Assembly (NCBI GenBank): GCA_964618455.1
Contig: CAZUAQ010000058.1
Span: 1 to 30,895 of the forward strand
Direction of reading: 5' to 3'
DNA: 30,895 nucleotides
Origin: CAZUAQ01 sp964618455
GTDB lineage: Bacteria > Planctomycetota > Phycisphaerae > UBA1845 > PWPN01
Shown here: positions 1 to 8,400 of the stretch, piece by piece
Layout: each line of letters opens with the position of its first letter
Position numbering within the stretch: position 1 is the first letter of the stretch
The notes under the pieces: generated by a model
The model's database searches: none
Told to the model about the DNA's origin: nothing
The model's input: only the letters and a program-made list of their open reading frames with translations
Position numbers and translations under genes: made by a program

Positions 1-235
1 TGTTGAGCAAGAAAGTAACAGAGATAGCGATTGATTTAAGTACGGAGATACCCTATGCTCGCAGCAGCCGTTTACTTCTCCCGCTCTCGTCTGGAGAATC
101 CTCGATCCCGACCATCCCACTGGCGCAGAACGCCGTTCCTTTTCAGATCCGTCTATTGTTAGGAGGTTGTGAAGGGTTGTCCAGCCCTGACAAGGCTTCG
201 CTGGATGGCCTCACCCGATTCCGTTTCGGTGGTAT
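1..235. other. no gene recognised at left edge
   Basis: Downstream flank of the minus-strand rhodanese gene. I see no convincing coding region and no hairpin followed by a T-run that would end the operon. A plus-strand frame opening after an AGGAGG-like stretch near 161 runs antisense into the rhodanese gene and has a low-complexity Arg/Pro/Ser product, so I do not call it. The true end of the minus-strand operon may lie left of the window. Confidence 0.5.
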
Positions 236-598
236 TCAGCCGCAGCCGTCCTCGGCCTCATCCTGACCGTAGCGCGCCTGGTGCGGCTCGATCCGGGCGC
301 ACCAGGCGTCGATGCCCCCTTCGAGAATCTTCAAATCGCGGAAGCCGTGGTCCTTCAGCAATTCCATCGCCTTCATGCTGTCCTCCCCCTTGTGACAGTA
401 GAGCACCACCGGCTTCGTCTTCCACTCGGCGTACTTGTCCAGCCGATGCTCCAGCGAGACCAGCGGCGCCAGCTTCGCTCCGCGGATGTTGGCGATGGAA
501 TACTCGCTCAAATCCCGTACATCCAGGATGAGCATCTCTTCGCCGCCGTCCAGCTTCGACTTCAATTGTTCCGCCGAGATCTCAAAACCCAGCAGCAT
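236..598 (-). CDS. single-domain rhodanese-like sulfurtransferase
   Basis: About 120 residues, the size of a stand-alone rhodanese such as GlpE or PspE. The order fits the fold: an early LILDVRDLSEY strand-loop (the family DxR), then VVLYCHKGEDS, in which the Cys would carry the persulfide and the loop would shape substrate choice, then a final ILEGGIDAW typical of the domain end. No signal peptide, so probably cytoplasmic. The frame is open to 658, but I place the start at the ATG at 598 because GAGGGAGG lies 4 bases before it and the longer form would run into the preceding gene. It is the last gene of a minus-strand set, 37 bases after the nucleoside hydrolase stop. With a DsbD-type thiol transporter two genes upstream, a sulfur or redox role is plausible; the actual sulfur donor and acceptor cannot be told. 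Confidence 0.85.
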   Translation of the reverse strand: MLLGFEISAEQLKSKLDGGEEMLILDVRDLSEYSIANIRGAKLAPLVSLEHRLDKYAEWKTKPVVLYCHKGEDSMKAMELLKDHGFRDLKILEGGIDAWCARIEPHQARYGQDEAEDGCG

Positions 599-602
599 GA
601 TA

Positions 603-610
603 CCTCCCTC
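603..610 (-). promoter_or_regulatory. ribosome binding site of the rhodanese gene
   Basis: Read on the minus strand, GAGGGAGG followed by TATC and ATG. This strong Shine-Dalgarno decides the start at 598 over the upstream in-frame codons at 619 and 658. Confidence 0.7.
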
Positions 611-635
611 GCTTGCCATCAGCCGGTGGACACGA

Positions 636-1541
636 TCAGCCACTCCCGATGATTTCAAAGTAATGCGTGAAGAACCGCTCCGGAGTCACGTGCGTCGCCA
701 CGCGATGCGGAGAAAACTCCGCATGCGCGTCGAAGTGCGTCAATCCGCGCAGGCGATCGCTCTGAAGCTCGACCTCCACCCTCCCGGCCTCGAAACCCAG
801 CAGATCCGGCTCGAAGATCCACGCCGCCGCCAGGGGATCGTGAAACGTGATCGACGGGCGCACCCTGAACCACTCCTCCGCCATCTCGCCGACGAGGGCC
901 AGTGCTCCCTTGCTGAAACGTTTCCGGCATTCCTCAGCCAGCATCTTGCATTGCGTCGTCACTTCGAGACCGACGCACCGCAGGTCCGGCACTGCAGCCT
1001 GAAAGATCACGGCCGTTGCATGCGGATCGCCCTTGGCATTCCACTCCGTTAACCCGTAGTGAGGCAGGCACTGCGTATACAACCCCGCCATCATGACGTG
1101 CCGCTTCAGCAACGTCGGGATCTCCGGATCCAGCGCGTACAGAAGCCCGATGTTGGTGAGCGGGCCGATACTCAACAGCGTGATCTCCCCGGGTCGCGAA
1201 CGAATCGTCTCCCGCAGGAAGTCCACCGCCACGTTGGATGCGAACGCGGAAGATTCCCGGTGCGCGTGCTTTTCCAGCACCGTGCGCTGCGGTACTTCCC
1301 GCTGAGGCTGAGGTACGAGGATCGGATTGGCGGCACCGCTGTGAATCGGAACTTCTTCGCGGTCGAACGCCCGGCAGACCGCATCCACCAGTTGCGCCCG
1401 CACGCGCGGCTCGCCCGTCACCGTCGTGACGCCGAGCAGTTCGCACCGCGGCTGGCGCAGCAGGTACGCCAGCGCCACCGCATCATCGATGTCGCTGCCA
1501 ATGTCTGTATCCAGCAGCACAGGCACGCGGGAATCACTCAC
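636..1541 (-). CDS. inosine-uridine preferring nucleoside hydrolase family protein
   Basis: About 301 residues from the GTG at 1541, the usual family length. Near the N-terminus LLDTDIGSDIDDAVAL carries the hallmark DxDxxxDxDD cluster that binds the catalytic calcium ion, and near the C-terminus FHDPLAAAW supplies the second conserved HDP metal and substrate motif. The middle has WNAKGDPHATAVIF, as in other members. The family cleaves the N-glycosidic bond of ribonucleosides to base plus ribose; base preference cannot be read here. No leader is seen, so it should be cytosolic. I prefer GTG 1541 over ATG 1583: GGAGG lies 9 bases before the GTG, while the ATG has no ribosome site and would overlap dsbD by 50 bases. 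With the GTG the genes share only GTGAGTGA, suggesting translational coupling. Confidence 0.88.
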   Translation of the reverse strand: MSDSRVPVLLDTDIGSDIDDAVALAYLLRQPRCELLGVTTVTGEPRVRAQLVDAVCRAFDREEVPIHSGAANPILVPQPQREVPQRTVLEKHAHRESSAFASNVAVDFLRETIRSRPGEITLLSIGPLTNIGLLYALDPEIPTLLKRHVMMAGLYTQCLPHYGLTEWNAKGDPHATAVIFQAAVPDLRCVGLEVTTQCKMLAEECRKRFSKGALALVGEMAEEWFRVRPSITFHDPLAAAWIFEPDLLGFEAGRVEVELQSDRLRGLTHFDAHAEFSPHRVATHVTPERFFTHYFEIIGSG

Positions 1542-4047
1542 GGCTGGCCACCTCCGTGGATTCGTTTTGGACTTCGAGTTCATAGGGCGTCGTGGCGGTG
1601 CTCGGACCCGCCGCTTCGAGTCCTTTCAGCACCGCCGACTGCGTCAGGAACTCACCGAGCAGGAAAGCTTCATCCGGTCGATTGGCGGGAATGACAAGAT
1701 ACATCGGCACACCCGAGCGGTTGTAGCGTTCGAGATCTTCGGTAATCTCGGGATCGAGGTTCGTGTAATCGGCTTCGAACGGAACAATGCGATACTCATC
1801 GATCAAGCGGCTGACCGCGCGCGTCTCGATGGCAGTGTACTTGTTCGTCTTGCAGCTCGCACACCAGTCCGCCGTATAGTCGACGAAAATCGTGTACCCG
1901 TCATCTACTGCCCGCATGGCTCGCTCGCGCGTATACGGTACCCATGGGATCTCGGGCTTGCCCCAGTCGACGAAACTGACAACGCCGCCACCCACCAGGC
2001 AGACCAGCGCCAGCGTGTAATACTTCACCTTCTTCCCGGCCGGCGCACCGTATTCGACATGCCCGTACAACCAGACGCTGATCGCCACGAATAGAAGAAA
2101 GACCAACGTCCAGAGGAACCCGTCGGTTCCGATCTGCGCGGGAAGCGGACGGACCAGCCAGATCACGGTCCCGATCAGGAGAAAGCCCATCAGTTGTTCA
2201 AATGTCTTCATCCAGGATCCCGGCTTGGGGATGAATCGTACCCATGCCGGCTGCGCCGCCAGGAGCACGTAGGGAAAGGCCATGCCGAGCCCGGCAAAAA
2301 CAAAGATCAGGAATCCCACGACGGGAGGCTGCTGCGAGGCAAATGCGATCGCCGCACTGAGAAACGGCGCCGTGCAGGCCGTCCCCAGGAGCGTCGCCAG
2401 CAGGCCCATCCCGAACGCGCCGCCCACACCCTCGCGCGATTCCACCTGCCCGCCCAGTTCATTCACGATGCGTGGCGGAAACAACGCGAACACGCCGAAC
2501 AGACTCATCGCGAACGCCGTCACGAACGCCGCCAGCGCGATCACCACCACCGGGTACTGGAACAAGCCGCCCCAGGTCTGGTTCAACGCGAGAATCAGGA
2601 CGCCGAGAACCATGAAGGACACCACGATTCCGGCAGCGAAGGCGGATCCGAGCAGGAAAATCCGGGCCCGATCCTCCTTGGCCTGGCGAACGAACGACAG
2701 CACCTTGATGGAAATCACCGGCAACACGCACGGCATCAGGTTGAGCACGAAACCGCCCATCATGGCCATGATCATCCAGCCCACGAAGCCCATCGACGAC
2801 AGCGCGGATTGAATGCGTCCCAGAAAGGATTCCGGCGATTGGAAGCCCGTCACGGTGGATCCCTGCCGGCCTGCAGCCTGGGACGCCTTGTCGCCCGTGC
2901 CGAAGTCATGCGACGCCCAGTCGATCTCGAGCCCCGTCGATTCGACCTCAACGTCCAGATCGCCGGCAGCGGGCCCCCTTTGGAACACCGATGCATTCAC
3001 GGCCGCCGGCTCACCGTCAATCGCGATCGGCAGCTTCACGCCCCACAGGGCGGCGGTCGGCGGAAAGCACTGCTTGGTCTCGTCACTGCACGCCTGATAG
3101 GTGACGACGCCGGAAATCGTCATCGTCTCGCCATCCAATTTGCCGTCCGGGCTCACCGGCATGGTGAAAATCGCGGTGCCGTCATAGACCGCCAGCGGTC
3201 CGTCGAGCCCGGGCATGGTCACCTTCTTGCCTGCCGGAAATTCAAACGGATCCAGAAACGCACCGTCCAAAAGATGAGGAAAAACGTCCGTGCTGATAAA
3301 GTCCGCGAGCAGCGGATCGTGCGCGTTGATATGGAAGCCGTCCTCGATATCCACCACGACCGCCACGTTGAAACGCTCTCCGGGATGGACGGCATCCACA
3401 CTCGCCACGGCCTGGACGCGATCCAGGTACGACGCCTGATCCGGAATGGACGGCAACATCTTCCGTGCGAATTCAAAGGTAAAGGCGGTATCCTCGTCCG
3501 CCTCCGGCACTTCCTCCTCCGTCGCCACCACGGGCAGCGATATCGACGCTTCTCCCTTCCCAGGAAGACAGGTCGTTTCCGTACACACCAGCCAATCCGA
3601 CTGGAGGCTGATCGTGACCTCTTGACCGGCAGTCGCCGACTCGGGCACCTGCAACGTCGCCAGCAGCACGGGGGAACCGGAAAGCACGAAGGTATTCAGG
3701 TTGGGCGGCATGACTTCCCGGTGAGGTGGAGGGTAGCGCACCATCCCCACAGTGTAACCGTCCGGCAGAGTCCAGTCGAACGAAGGGGCGAAGCCGCTGT
3801 CGCCGGGATTCCGCCAGTAGATGTGCCAGTCTGCGTCAATCTCGTATTGGATGCCCAACGTCACGGTTTGGCCCGGTACCGCCGCGGGCTGCTCAGAAAG
3901 GAGTTGCAGCTTTACATGACTTTTCTTGTCAGGTTTTCGTTCCGCCGAGATCGCACCGCCTCCTCCGGGTGCGGCATCGGCCGGCGCGCAGATCCCCGCC
4001 GTAAGAAAGCAGAGTAAAGCCCCCCCCAGCCATCCATGTCGGTCCAT
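1534..4047 (-). CDS. DsbD/ScsB-type thiol:disulfide interchange protein
   Basis: 837 residues carrying electrons from cytoplasmic thioredoxin across the inner membrane to periplasmic thiols. Order: signal peptide (about 1-25, ending near ADA); two DsbD-N-like beta domains (about 43-172 and 205-345), the first with DADWHIYWRNPGDSGF and Cys155/Cys160, the second with Cys320/Cys327; a polytopic core (about 420-695) with the conserved NLMPCVLPV (Cys440) and GTACTAPF (Cys558) pair; and a C-terminal thioredoxin-like domain with DWCASCK (Cys729/Cys732). All redox cysteine pairs expected of a working transporter are present. The doubled N-terminal region is closer to ScsB-like proteins than to E. coli DsbD. 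GGGAGG stands 8 bases before the ATG. First gene of the operon with the nucleoside hydrolase and rhodanese. Confidence 0.92.
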   Translation of the reverse strand: MDRHGWLGGALLCFLTAGICAPADAAPGGGGAISAERKPDKKSHVKLQLLSEQPAAVPGQTVTLGIQYEIDADWHIYWRNPGDSGFAPSFDWTLPDGYTVGMVRYPPPHREVMPPNLNTFVLSGSPVLLATLQVPESATAGQEVTISLQSDWLVCTETTCLPGKGEASISLPVVATEEEVPEADEDTAFTFEFARKMLPSIPDQASYLDRVQAVASVDAVHPGERFNVAVVVDIEDGFHINAHDPLLADFISTDVFPHLLDGAFLDPFEFPAGKKVTMPGLDGPLAVYDGTAIFTMPVSPDGKLDGETMTISGVVTYQACSDETKQCFPPTAALWGVKLPIAIDGEPAAVNASVFQRGPAAGDLDVEVESTGLEIDWASHDFGTGDKASQAAGRQGSTVTGFQSPESFLGRIQSALSSMGFVGWMIMAMMGGFVLNLMPCVLPVISIKVLSFVRQAKEDRARIFLLGSAFAAGIVVSFMVLGVLILALNQTWGGLFQYPVVVIALAAFVTAFAMSLFGVFALFPPRIVNELGGQVESREGVGGAFGMGLLATLLGTACTAPFLSAAIAFASQQPPVVGFLIFVFAGLGMAFPYVLLAAQPAWVRFIPKPGSWMKTFEQLMGFLLIGTVIWLVRPLPAQIGTDGFLWTLVFLLFVAISVWLYGHVEYGAPAGKKVKYYTLALVCLVGGGVVSFVDWGKPEIPWVPYTRERAMRAVDDGYTIFVDYTADWCASCKTNKYTAIETRAVSRLIDEYRIVPFEADYTNLDPEITEDLERYNRSGVPMYLVIPANRPDEAFLLGEFLTQSAVLKGLEAAGPSTATTPYELEVQNESTEVASRE

Positions 4048-4144
4048 CTGATCAACCTCCCGCGTAATTCGTTGATTCGCCCCGTACAGTCCTGGGCGAC
4101 AGGTTCAGCCCTGATCTCTCCCGCTTCCATCTCCGATTGGAGGA

Positions 4145-4173
4145 ACTATACCGCCCTCCGTCCCGTTCATGAA
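4145..4173 (-). promoter_or_regulatory. candidate promoter of the dsbD operon
   Basis: On the minus strand TATAGT (4145-4150) matches the -10 consensus at five of six positions, with TTCATG (4168-4173) 17 bases upstream as a weak -35. The predicted leader would be about 90 bases. Pattern match only. Confidence 0.35.
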
Positions 4174-4420
4174 AGCGCCCGCCGGTTGATGAGGCAAGCG
4201 GTTGCTCGGGAAAACCCATCGAGGACCGGATCCATTCCTTGCACGGCCCCATTTCGTGAAATCGTGAGCTCATGGTGAGCGACAGTAAGCGCTACCTCCG
4301 CCGCCAGGGTGGCCATATTCCACAAAACCTGAGGGATTTGGCCTGAGAATCCTTCGGCTCCTTCCAGTGACACGCGAATTCGTCTTGTGGCGGCAGCGTC
4401 CCTGAAAAAAACTTTCCCGA

Positions 4421-4469
4421 CTTTATGATAAAGGGGTCGATTTATGTCGATGAGTGGCTTATCATAAGC
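4421..4469. promoter_or_regulatory. pair of related 13-bp palindromes, possible operators
   Basis: CTTTATGATAAAG (4421-4433) and GCTTATCATAAGC (4457-4469) are each perfect palindromes around one central base. Both share the core TTAT[G/C]ATAA, and their centres are 36 bp apart. They lie about 370-420 bp upstream of dsbD, which is far for direct control, and no plus-strand gene follows. The protein that would bind is unknown. Confidence 0.35.
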
Positions 4470-4845
4470 GCAGTTGGGAATTTCAGGAGAGGCACGCCGA
4501 GTTCGGCACGGCACATGCTCCTATAAACAGCATCGGATCAACTATCCGATTCAACCGAGCCGGGAGGTCGGTCGATCGCTTTCGAGTTGCAGCTTGAGGA
4601 AGTTTCAGCGGTCGACGCAGCAAGACTACCATCAAGACCCTGATCTCCCGGGGAGCGATGCGGCGGCATCGCACGGTTCTACCGACGGTCGCGACATTCG
4701 GAACGCACTGCTTTGATTCCAGCGTCCGGTTGTCATTGTGGTGGGTGACACCGGAGTTAGCTGACGGCCGTCGGATGCAAGCAAGGACGGGAACACGTTT
4801 CCGTCTTCATGATATAAGGCGGCTCGCTGCCAGGAATTGAGAACA

Positions 4846-4894
4846 CCTTGAACAGTGGATGTCCTGGACAGTGAACGCCCTGACAAGTGAATAA
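4846..4894. repeat. three degenerate 16-17 base tandem units
   Basis: CCTTGAACAGTGGATGT (4846), CCTGGACAGTGAACGC (4863) and CCTGACAAGTGAATAA (4879) follow each other directly and share CCT-GA-CA-GTG. Function unknown. Confidence 0.45.
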
Positions 4895-5019
4895 TAGGTC
4901 AAGCACCTGCCTTCGGTGTGCGAGTGAACGCGTTGTCCGGCCGAATCAGATTTCTCGGTCGGGACACTCGAAAGCTGCAGCCGATGGCGAACGGTCCTCC
5001 GGCGGACCAGTGAACGAAT

Positions 5020-5062
5020 ATCTCTTCTACGCAATCCCCCCTCTCCGGCCCGAACTATGAAG
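5020..5062. repeat. direct repeat copy 1 (partner at 5286-5327)
   Basis: Begins ATCTCTTCTAC and continues through CTCTCCGGCCCGAACTA to GAAG. Against copy 2 it differs by two single-base indels and one substitution. Confidence 0.7.
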
Positions 5063-5090
5063 GGATTTGCTGGTCCGCTGCCATTCTTCG

Positions 5091-5130
5091 TCGGAGTCTC
5101 CCGGCAACATCGACGCCGGGAGACCTCCGA
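5091..5130. repeat. long inverted repeat (hairpin)
   Basis: TCGGAGTCTCCCGGC (5091-5105) pairs with 5115-5130 over 15 bp with a single bulged base, leaving a 9-base loop. No T-run follows on either strand, so it is not an ordinary intrinsic terminator. It lies between the two 43-base repeats. Confidence 0.7.
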
Positions 5131-5285
5131 TCATGACGGAGAGGCAGAATGGCGCTGAACATCTCGAGGGCAGTAAATCTTCTCGAGGGCAGTGACACTC
5201 GAGGCTGAGAAAAATCGCCCCGGCAGGCTTGACGCAACGATACTCAGGACCGCAATGGTCCGAACCGAAGGTCGACAACGTTCCG

Positions 5286-5327
5286 ATCTCTTCTACTGCA
5301 ATCCCCCTCTCCGGCCCGAACTAAGAA
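5286..5327. repeat. direct repeat copy 2 (partner at 5020-5062)
   Basis: Second copy of the element starting ATCTCTTCTAC, here ending CGAACTAAGAAG. It lies about 95 bases past the stop of the giant minus-strand gene. Read on the minus strand, GGCCGACAAC and GTTCGGGCC can form an imperfect stem around it, so a weak terminator role is possible. Confidence 0.65.
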
Positions 5328-5419
5328 GAGAGTTGTCGGCCTTCTTTTATTTTTACACGCTGTTACTTTTACACGAGCGCGTGATCGTACCATCCACCAA
5401 TCGCGCGAGGCAGAAACAG

Positions 5420-8400
5420 TCACTGCATGCAGATGGGATCGGCCTGGATGTGTGGACCGCTGAGACAATCCACGAGAATCGCCAGGTCGAAATCATCCAC
5501 GTCGACGTCTTCGTCGATACGGCAGATCGCGCACTCCGGTCTCGTTTGCGGTTGCCCCCGCCCACTCATGCATCCCTGCAGATAGCCGAAGTCCGTCATG
5601 TCCACGTCCCCGTCGTCGTCGAGATCCACCTTGAGATCGGGACAGCCATCAGCGAGGACATCGAGTTTCGACGGTGTGTCGGGGCATGCGTCGTTGCAGT
5701 CGGCAACGACGTCCGCGTCGCTGTCGGCATCCACCGCCCCGCATCCGCACGCACCCTCCAGAATTTTCAGCGGATCGATCGGGCATTCATCGCACTCATC
5801 GATCGCGCCGTCTCCATCGCCGTCGGGCTCGAACGCGTCCGGCGTCCCGTTGCCGTTACAGTCGCCGTCATGCTCGATCGCGCCCATGTCCACGATGGGC
5901 GGTGTGCCGAGGCCTGCATCGGGCAACGGTGAATTGACGAATCGAGGCTGGCCGAGAAGGTCCAACCCGCTGAACGGCGGCAGCGCGGCATTGTCCGCGG
6001 CATCAATGCAGGGCGACGGGAATGCGAGGCGCAGGTCGCCGTAGTCGTCGTCCGCGGTTCCCCACGCGCCATCGGAGCCGGGATCGGGTTCGCGTGCGAA
6101 TATGGGATCCCCATCGATGTTTCCGGCTCCCGCCCAACCGCCCTGCACGTTGGAGTAGGTCACTGCCACGTTTTCCGGCAGATGGTAGTTATGAATTTGC
6201 GCGGATGCCGGATCGCCCGTCCCGACGCCATTGTTCCACAGGATCGAGTTGGCGATCGTGCATACCCCTCCCTGGCTGGTCGTGCCGACGAAGAAGCCGC
6301 CACCGGTCTCGGTGGCATGGTTACGGATAAACGTGCAGTTGGCGAACAGCGGACTCGTGTATTCCGTGAAGACGGCGCCGCCGGAATAGGAGGTGTTACC
6401 GACAAACGCGCTGTTGGCAAACTGGACGTCACCGGGCCGGAAGATGGCTCCCCCCGCCTGGTTGGCGGAGTTGCCTTCGAATCTGCAATTGGCCACCACA
6501 CCATCGATCAAACTCACCAACGCGCCTCCAGTTGAATTTGCATGGTTACGCGTGAACGCGCAGCTGGTGATGATCGTTGTGCCGACCCGGTCATACTCCA
6601 CCGAGATCGCGCCGCCGGATGATGCGATATTCTCGAAGAAAGTGGACTCGGTGATGATGGCCTGATCGCCAAAGCTGGTCAGCATCAAGGCTCCGCCCTG
6701 ATTGGCGGCGTTATGCCTGAACGTGCACTGTTGAATGGTGATGTTGCTCCTCCTGCTGTATACGGCCCCACCATATGTGGCGAAATTCCCTGTGAACGTA
6801 CACCGCGAGATCAGCAGATTCGCATAGAACGCATTGACGCCTCCGCCAAACGTATTGTAGTCGTGGGCGTCGCCACCGAACTGAGGTCTTGGTGGGTGTC
6901 CACCGGTGATCGTGAACCCGTCCAGTACGATCAGCGCCCCGTCGTAGGGATTGCCACGATCTTTGGTTCGAATCACGTTCTCGCTGTTTTCCCACCGGGA
7001 GGGATCCTCCGGTCCGTTCACATCGTTACCGAGCAGATCTCCGCTGAGAATCGTCACGTTGGCGTTTACGTCGCGCGGGTTGCGTGTCGCTTCGTTCCCT
7101 GCGAATCCACCGAACACCGCCAGACCCGACGGGACCTCGAATGCCGCAAACTGGCCGGGTTCATCTGAAGGCGTGTAGGTGCCGGCGGCGACCCAGATCT
7201 CTTTCACGGGCGAATCTGGAAGATCGGCCACGAACAAGGCATCCTGAAGTCGCGTGAAGGCATTTGCCCAGTCGGTCCCGTCCTCGAGGCCGTACGCATC
7301 CGCATCGACGCAGAGTACGGTCTCCGGCAGTTCACACACCTCGTCCTGGGACGGGTTGGGATCGTCCGGACAGTTGTCCGCGCAATCGAGCACGCCGTCG
7401 CCATCCGAATCAACGTCGTCGGTCTTCTCCGGATTCCACGGGCAGAGGTCGCTCTCGTTCGGCGTACCGTCCCCGTCGATATCGTCGTCGCACGCATCGC
7501 CGATCCCGTCGCCGTCGCGATCGCGCTGGTCGGGATTCGTATCACCCGGGCAGTTGTCGCAAAGGTTACCCAGATCGTCGCCGTCCTCATTCAATTGATC
7601 CGGATTGGGCACGTCCGGACAGTTGTCGCAGAGGTTGGGAATATCATCGTCATCCGCATCCGGTTCGTTACCGGTGGTCGGAGTCTGCGGACAGACATCG
7701 CACACGTCACCGAAGCCGTCCTCATCCGCATCCGCCTGATCCGTATTCGCGAGCGTCGGGCAGTTGTCCTCGCAGTCCAATACGGTGTCGTCGTCGGTGT
7801 CGATCTCCGCCGTCCCGCAGCCACACACACCCGGTTCGGTCTTGTCCGGATCCTGAGGGCACCCGTCGCACGTGTCACCGAGTTCATCCCCATCGGTATT
7901 CTCCTGATCGGGATTGGGGTCGTTCGGGCAGCTGTCACACACATCGCCGACTCCGTCTCCGTCGAAGTCCGCCTGATCGCTGTTGGCAATTAACGGGCAG
8001 TTGTCACAACTATCAATGGACGTATCGTCGTCCAAGTCAGGCTCGCACTCATCGGGGACGCGATTGCCGTCGCAGTCGGAACTCGTTTCAACGGAGACGT
8101 CACAGTAATCGGGGATCGTATTACCGTTGCAGTCACGGGAAATGTATTCGATGCCTTCGATGCCGGAGAAGAGGACATCGCCCACATCAAACGTCTCGCA
8201 GGTGTCCGGATTGATCGCCACCATCCAGCGCTGGCTGCGATCCACGGCGTAGAGCAGCCCGTCGTCATGGTTCGCCGTCAGGGAATTGAACGTGTAGGCG
8301 CCGTTCGCCACCCGACATCCGCGGTAGGTTTCTTGGCCGGTAAGATCGATCTCTTCGATGTAGCTGAAGCTATTGATGCCGAACATCGTCCGTCGATTCA

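Larger units (their letters stand above)
4048..5419. other. 1.37-kb gene-free region with repeats and palindromes
   Basis: It lies upstream of the dsbD operon and downstream of the giant minus-strand gene. The short frames here lack ribosome sites and recognisable protein character. It holds two 13-bp palindromes (4421-4433, 4457-4469), three degenerate 16-base tandem units (4846-4894), a near-identical 43-base direct repeat pair (5020-5062, 5286-5327), a long hairpin (5091-5130) and the 13-mer TCTCGAGGGCAGT twice at a 19-base period (5162, 5181). This may be eroded mobile or duplicated DNA, or a large regulatory region. Confidence 0.6.

Noticed and set aside
169..531. Plus-strand frame preceded by AGGAGG
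   Set aside because: Overlaps the well-supported rhodanese gene antisense; product is low-complexity Arg/Pro/Ser.
2194..4017. 607-residue plus-strand frame
   Set aside because: Antisense to dsbD; His/Arg-rich composition with no recognisable domain.
4474..4716. Small plus-strand frame in the gene-free region
   Set aside because: No ribosome site, no domain character, unlike neighbouring genes in composition.
5091..5130. Hairpin as an intrinsic terminator
   Set aside because: No T-run follows on either strand, so it is listed only as an inverted repeat.
7325..8134. Possible CRISPR-like or satellite DNA repeat
   Set aside because: The repetition follows codon periodicity of TSP3 protein repeats and the DNA units are not identical.
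7264..8214. Arg/Ser/His-rich plus-strand frame
   Set aside because: Complement of the repetitive TSP3-coding array; its apparent repeats are a mirror of the Asp-rich protein.
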